NCBI RefSeq assembly: GCF_014596475.1 | Contig: NZ_MECJ01000006.1 | Coordinates: forward strand, 124,001-188,000 | Source: Streptomyces sp. CBMA152 | GTDB taxonomy: Bacteria; Actinomycetota; Actinomycetes; Streptomycetales; Streptomycetaceae | Direction of reading: 5' to 3' | Length of the DNA: 64,000 nt | Part shown: in pieces, positions 60,156 to 64,000 of the stretch | Numbering within the stretch: the first letter of the stretch is position 1 | Layout of the letters: every line of letters starts with the position of its first letter | Program-made: the position numbers and the translations under genes | The notes under the pieces: model-generated | Seen by the model: the letters and a program-made list of their open reading frames with translations, nothing else | Databases searched by the model: none | What the model was told of the DNA's origin: nothing

Positions 60156-61853
60156 TCATGGTCGAGGAGGACCTCCTGCATCGGCCAGCCGATCAGCAGT
60201 GCGAGGCGCTGAAACGGACGAAGTAACCTGATGCTCTGACACCGGGGCGGACTGCCGGTCGGCGATGCGGGCAGCCTCCTGGCGCGCGTCCTCGATGGGA
60301 TATCCCGCGTCCTGAAGCATCCGGATGCCAGTCTCCAGCGAGAACACCCCGGCCCCTACGCCCTTGACCACTTCGTCGAGAATCGCCTGCCGGTCAGTGG
60401 GCATGTGCGGGCCGAACACCAGCTGGGCCGCCAGCGTCGGACCCACAGGCCAGTTTGGCGCGCGACCGGCCTGGTGAAGGCGCTGCACCATCTTCAACAA
60501 GAGCACGTACTTGTGGGCGCGGGCCAGGCGCATCGAGTCAACCAGGGAGTCCAGCGGACCGAGGCTGATCTGGAAGGCGTAGCCGCTGGGCACATCGGAC
60601 GGATCGACCGTGCCCAGGCTGACGGCCGGCAGCCTGGCGTTGACCGCGGCCCGCTCCCGGATCTCCTCTACCCGGGCCCGCAGCTCCGCCAACTGGCCCG
60701 AGGTGTCAAGGACGTCCATCCGCCCGCCGTCAGCGAGTTGGAAGAGCGTGCCTGGCTGTACCGCCAGCGGCTTCGGCCGACCCGTTGCCCGGTCCACTTC
60801 CGCCCGGGCACCGGCGAGAGCGATGATCGGAGCCCCGGCGGTGGCCGAAGCGCGCGCTGAGTCGGTGTCCGTCTCCGCGAGCTCGTCGAGAGCCTGCATC
60901 ACCTTCGCCAGGAACGACTGCCCGAAGTGCTCCCCGTCGGCCACGGTGTTGCTGACATGCACCACCGGGATGAAGTCGATCGCCAGGTCCAGCCGGTTCA
61001 GGGCCTGCCCGTCCGCCCGGGTCCGAAAGGTGGCCTTGTCAGAGGGAAGCTCGTCGAGTGTCTGACCGTGACGGAGATCATCGAGCGACCACTCGGCGTC
61101 GGAGAGGTAGCAGGTGACGGCCGAGGGCTGTTCGGGCGCCCACGGATAGCGGCGCATCGCCGCAGGATGGTCGGGGCCTTCCTGGATCGGCCCGAGCTCG
61201 AACGTGATCCGCCGTACCCGGGCCTTGATGCCGCGCCGGGAATCTTCAGGGATCTCCCACGCCAGATGGACACGGGTCGGAAAGTCGCCGGGGTCAGCGT
61301 CGTCGTCCAACACGGGGAAGTAGAAGCCGGGGTCGTACGTCCGCAGCCTCACCCGGCCCTTGGACGGATCCCACGCCAGCAGATACACCGCATCACCCAG
61401 CAGAACAGCCTTACGTTCCGCAGCCTGCATCCGCAGCGGCAGCAACTCCGCCTGCGCCCAGTCCCGCAGCCGCTCTTGCGCCTGGGCTGCTGCCCTGGCG
61501 ACTGGCGAGGCGTTCTCGTTGCCCGCATGTTCGGCGCCGGGCACGGTGATCTGCTGGGTCTTGCCGAGGAGATGCGCCAGCGCGGTATCCACGAGCATGG
61601 CCGGATCGCCGAACTCTCGCCGCTCGGCAGCGGCTTCGTTCCCGGTGAGCGCGGCGAGCTCCCCGGCTTGGTTGGAGTCGTACGCGGCCAGCAGCTTGTA
61701 CGCGGCCAAGCGACGGATCGCATCATCGGGTAGCCAACTGGCCTGTACTTCGGGGGCCAGGGCCCGGTGCGGGCGGCCATCGAGTGTGGAGGCCATGGCG
61801 GGCTTGTAGTTCAGCCACGACCAGGCATCGGTGAGGAAATGGCGCAGGCCCAC
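60156..61853 (-). CDS. Phage portal protein
   Basis: This 565-residue protein resembles SPP1 gp6/DUF-type portal proteins of actinophages: a helical N-terminus (WLPDDAIRRLAAYKLLAAYDS), LPLRMQAAERKAVLLGDAVYLLAWD, IDFIPVVHVSNTVADGEHFGQS and SSDVPSGYAF-like DPSDVPSGYAFQISLGPLDSLV. Twelve copies form the DNA entry ring. The start is GTG 61853 with no clear ribosome site, so the true start could be different. It is separated from the terminase gene by ~690 bases holding other elements. Confidence 0.85.
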   Translation of the reverse strand: MGLRHFLTDAWSWLNYKPAMASTLDGRPHRALAPEVQASWLPDDAIRRLAAYKLLAAYDSNQAGELAALTGNEAAAERREFGDPAMLVDTALAHLLGKTQQITVPGAEHAGNENASPVARAAAQAQERLRDWAQAELLPLRMQAAERKAVLLGDAVYLLAWDPSKGRVRLRTYDPGFYFPVLDDDADPGDFPTRVHLAWEIPEDSRRGIKARVRRITFELGPIQEGPDHPAAMRRYPWAPEQPSAVTCYLSDAEWSLDDLRHGQTLDELPSDKATFRTRADGQALNRLDLAIDFIPVVHVSNTVADGEHFGQSFLAKVMQALDELAETDTDSARASATAGAPIIALAGARAEVDRATGRPKPLAVQPGTLFQLADGGRMDVLDTSGQLAELRARVEEIRERAAVNARLPAVSLGTVDPSDVPSGYAFQISLGPLDSLVDSMRLARAHKYVLLLKMVQRLHQAGRAPNWPVGPTLAAQLVFGPHMPTDRQAILDEVVKGVGAGVFSLETGIRMLQDAGYPIEDARQEAARIADRQSAPVSEHQVTSSVSAPRTADRLADAGGPPRP

Positions 61854-62026
61854 GGGGAGCAGTTCCCATCGTCAGCCCCGCGCCCCGTACATCAGCGTAG
61901 TGCTGCGGCCCTCTGGCTCAGTCTGCGCCTTAGCGCCTTCCGGAAACGGCAGTTAGGGAAATCTTGCGAATGGGATACGCGGCGATTGTCAGGCACATAA
62001 AATCGATCCGCATACCTCGCACCCTT

Positions 62027-62069
62027 CCCTAGTGCTGTCCGGAATGCTGAATTCCGGACAGTGCTAGGG
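62027..62069. repeat. Long inverted repeat (19-base arms, 5-base loop)
   Basis: CCCTAGTGCTGTCCGGAAT and ATTCCGGACAGTGCTAGGG flank GCTGA. In RNA the arms pair completely, with two G-U pairs. It lies upstream of a well-primed micro-ORF and downstream of nothing obvious on that strand, so it may be an operator, attachment-like site or terminator. Confidence 0.6.
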
Positions 62070-62083
62070 AGGAGGTGAGAAGA

Positions 62084-62221
62084 ATGTCCGGAAGGCATGC
62101 GTATGCATCAGAAAGGGGAGCGCGAGGAGCCAGCCGCTTAGGGCAGTTGATCCCTCTATTGGGAGGGGTCGCCAGTCTGCTTCGACTAGTACTCGAAGTA
62201 CTGACTGACCTGCGCAAGTAG
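62084..62221 (+). CDS. Micro-protein (45 aa) with strong ribosome site
   Basis: GGGAGGAGGTGAGAAGA stands before ATG 62084. The 45-residue product is basic at the N-terminus (SGRHAYASERGARGASRLGQ) with an amphipathic or membrane-seeking C-terminal half (LIPLLGGVASLLRLVLEVLTDLRK). It runs opposite to the phage genes between portal and terminase. The function is unknown; the excellent Shine-Dalgarno makes translation likely. Confidence 0.5.
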   Translation: MSGRHAYASERGARGASRLGQLIPLLGGVASLLRLVLEVLTDLRK

Positions 62222-62412
62222 CAGCTGGCGCCTCACAAGGGCGGTGGGTCAGGTCGAGACTGAAGCATCTTTTTCCTGGCCTGCCGCCTCCAACTGACAT
62301 TCACTAATGTACCCGGGGGTGGAGCACAGTGCATACCGTTTCCCGAATAAGCAACAAACGGGGGCCCTTGCTGCAGGTCGGGGGCATCCGCTTTTCCAGG
62401 CTAGTTCAGTAG

Positions 62413-62436
62413 CCACCGCATCACGTGATGCGGTGG
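62413..62436. repeat. Perfect 24-base palindrome
   Basis: CCACCGCATCAC/GTGATGCGGTGG is a perfect palindrome downstream of the terminase gene. It may be a terminator without T tract or a dimeric protein-binding site. Confidence 0.6.
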
Positions 62437-62460
62437 TTCGGAGGTCCGCACGGGCCCCAG

Positions 62461-62482
62461 CACACCTCAACGTTGAGGTGTG
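62461..62482. repeat. Perfect 22-base palindrome
   Basis: CACACCTCAAC/GTTGAGGTGTG is a second perfect palindrome, 24 bases after the first and ~60 bases beyond the terminase stop. The two have different sequences but similar spacing and size. Confidence 0.6.
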
Positions 62483-62543
62483 AACCCCTCGTTGCGGATG
62501 CCTCCGAACCCACGCGTAACTGCTCCGGAGGGGGAGTACCGGT

Positions 62544-64000
62544 TCAGCGCCGCCCTGTCAGGCGGGCGTCGTTGTACGCGCTGGCTCCTGCGGATGCCTG
62601 CTGCGGGTCGGCAAGCTGCGTCAGTGCGTGCACGGCCGCATCCATCCGGTCTGGGCTGTCCATGCCGGCGACCCATGTCACCATCTGCTGTTCCAGGGCA
62701 GGCCATTCCCCGACATGGTGCACGCGGCCCTGGTCGTAGAGCTGGGCGATGGGTTCCGCCCGCAGTCTCTTGCCGTGCTTCGCGGTGACAGAGAGGACCG
62801 CGGGCATCAGCATTCCGTCGGTATGGTCCTCGTCCTGGAGCTGGGTCCATGCCTGGTGGAGGATCTGGCGGGACATGTCGCCGCCGTAGTTCGACTCAAC
62901 GACGATCGCGTCAGCACGCAGCTCGATGGCCAGGAGGCAGGTCTCTCGACCCCAGGATTCGGCGCCGCGGTTGCCAGAGCGGTCGTCGAGAACGTAGAGG
63001 TGCCCGTCACGGTCGCGGGCGGCAGCGACGATCCCGGTCTCGTCGCCCACCGTGGACTCTCCGCCCGCCGGGTCGACGGCAACCACGATGCGGGCCAGGT
63101 CCACTCCGCGGAAGCGGGCTGCGCTGATGCGGTTGTTGGCGATCCACGACCATTGCCAGACGCCGCCTTCTTGGGGGCGGGGCTGCTGCTGGTAGAGGCT
63201 CCACCAGACGCGCTCGCCCACCGAGCGGCGGATCTCGGCCAGGGCGTTGGTGTCGTACCGGTGAGGCCACAGCGGCGTGCCGACTTCGCGGCCCAAGGCG
63301 TCGTCGTCGGCAAGGGCGAGCGCGGGGAGGTCGATGACGGTCCAGCGGTCACGCTCGTCGGCGAGGATCCGACCGGCGAGGTCGTCCTCGTCCCAGCGGG
63401 TCTGGATGAGGATGACCGAACCGCCCGGCTCGATGCGCGTGAGGAGGACGGCCTGCCACCATTCCCACAGGCGCTTGCGCATGGTCGGCGAGGACGCTTC
63501 CTGAGCGTCCTTGATCGGGTCGTCGACCACGGCCAGGTGGGCGCCTTTGCCGGTGAGGCCGCCGCCGACACCGGCCATCACCGCGCCGCCCTCGGTGCCG
63601 GCCAGGTCGAAGCGGTTCGCCGCGCTGGAGCCCGCGCGGAGGCTCATGCCGAGCTGCGGGCCGTAGGCCTGGATGGCGTCCCTGATCCACCGGCCGTGGT
63701 CGTCGGCCAGGTCGGAGGAGTAGGACGCGATCATCACCCGGTGTTCTGGGCGGCGCCGCAGGTACCAGAGCGGCCCCCACCGTGCGGCGCGGCGGCTCTT
63801 GCCGTGCCGGGGCGGCATCGTCAGCAAGAGCCGTGTCGGCTGCCCGGAGGCGACCCGCTCGAAGGCCGCGTCGATCTTCGCGAGATGCGCGGCCTGCATC
63901 TCCCGGCCGTCAGTGAGGACGGCGGCCATGGCGCCGGGGGAGCGGTCCAACGCCATCTCCCGCTCGATGGCGTGGAGCTGAGCACGCAGGCCCGGGCTGG
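62544..64000 (-). CDS. terL: Phage terminase large subunit (5' end outside the window)
   Basis: At least 485 residues are visible; the frame stays open to the window edge. The ATPase has Walker A LLTMPPRHGKSRRA, Walker B HLAVVDDPIKD and the coupling motif QTRWDEDDLAGRI. The C-terminal RNase H-like nuclease shows VAVDPAGGE, the conserved Asp of motif I, AIVVESNYGGDM and SPDRMDAAVHAL for the later acidic residues. It packages phage DNA into the prohead through the portal. An internal ATG at 63956 is unlikely to be the real start, since coding-like sequence continues upstream. Confidence 0.9.
   Translation of the reverse strand, partial: SPGLRAQLHAIEREMALDRSPGAMAAVLTDGREMQAAHLAKIDAAFERVASGQPTRLLLTMPPRHGKSRRAARWGPLWYLRRRPEHRVMIASYSSDLADDHGRWIRDAIQAYGPQLGMSLRAGSSAANRFDLAGTEGGAVMAGVGGGLTGKGAHLAVVDDPIKDAQEASSPTMRKRLWEWWQAVLLTRIEPGGSVILIQTRWDEDDLAGRILADERDRWTVIDLPALALADDDALGREVGTPLWPHRYDTNALAEIRRSVGERVWWSLYQQQPRPQEGGVWQWSWIANNRISAARFRGVDLARIVVAVDPAGGESTVGDETGIVAAARDRDGHLYVLDDRSGNRGAESWGRETCLLAIELRADAIVVESNYGGDMSRQILHQAWTQLQDEDHTDGMLMPAVLSVTAKHGKRLRAEPIAQLYDQGRVHHVGEWPALEQQMVTWVAGMDSPDRMDAAVHALTQLADPQQASAGASAYNDARLTGRR

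Overview
The window is high-GC actinobacterial DNA and almost certainly comes from a Streptomyces chromosome. Evidence: GTG/TTG starts and stop/start overlaps are common, third codon positions are strongly GC-biased, a characteristic Streptomyces intergenic repeat lies at 8047-8095, and the gene families (DUF6458, hydrophobic micro-protein, tandem-HTH regulators, type I-E CRISPR-Cas) fit. No rRNA or tRNA gene was recognised. All calls were made by reading the sequence; no database search was run.

Layout. (1) 1-7988: a tightly coupled biosynthetic operon. It holds the end of an ADIC/anthranilate synthase, a class II DAHP synthase, a PhzD-type isochorismatase, two ATP-grasp ligases flanking an MFS exporter, a SAM methyltransferase and a luciferase-like oxidoreductase. 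It should feed the shikimate pathway into trans-2,3-dihydro-3-hydroxyanthranilate (DHHA) and couple that to amino acids or similar units. (2) 8047-12010: a TetR regulator with duplicated palindromic operators, a WrbA-type quinone oxidoreductase, small membrane proteins, an NDH-2-like flavoprotein and a VOC protein. (3) 12027-25812: a secreted LamG/FG-GAP protein divergent from a ~2360-residue secreted RHS polymorphic toxin with a Hint pretoxin domain and C-terminal nuclease-like tip, followed by a lower-GC row of candidate immunity genes (one SUKH-3, one DUF4265 gene broken by an in-frame stop). (4) 25881-33265: an apparently decayed integrative element. It has an integrase C-terminal remnant, micro-ORFs, a double-Nudix protein, a tandem-HTH regulator split by a stop, a glutamine-synthetase-like gamma-glutamyl ligase, an APC permease, an unknown 351-residue protein and a methyltransferase fragment. 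(5) 33341-38700: the most unusual locus. A T-box leader with an Asp (GAC) specifier precedes an archaeal-type aspartyl-tRNA synthetase. Convergent to it is an operon of a possible short precursor peptide, a 119-residue unknown protein, a SPASM radical SAM enzyme, a second radical SAM enzyme and a JmjC-like Fe(II)/2OG oxygenase. (6) 38710-42875: XRE/TPR regulator, HAD hydrolase, degenerate Ser/Thr kinase, P-loop kinase and a small aaRS-like remnant. (7) 42962-56435: a complete type I-E CRISPR-Cas locus (cas3-cas8e-cse2-cas7e-cas5e-cas6e-cas1-cas2) flanked by two arrays pointing outward, plus a two-repeat orphan array. (8) 56469-64000: head-morphogenesis genes of a prophage on the minus strand (terminase, portal, scaffold, decoration, major capsid), interrupted by small plus-strand cargo.

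The best candidate for an undescribed system is region 5. A possible RiPP-type pathway with two radical SAM enzymes and one oxygenase sits beside a tRNA-Asp-sensing, inducible second AspRS. That layout would suit a pathway whose product inhibits AspRS, with the T-box AspRS as self-protection. This is inference from layout, not proof.
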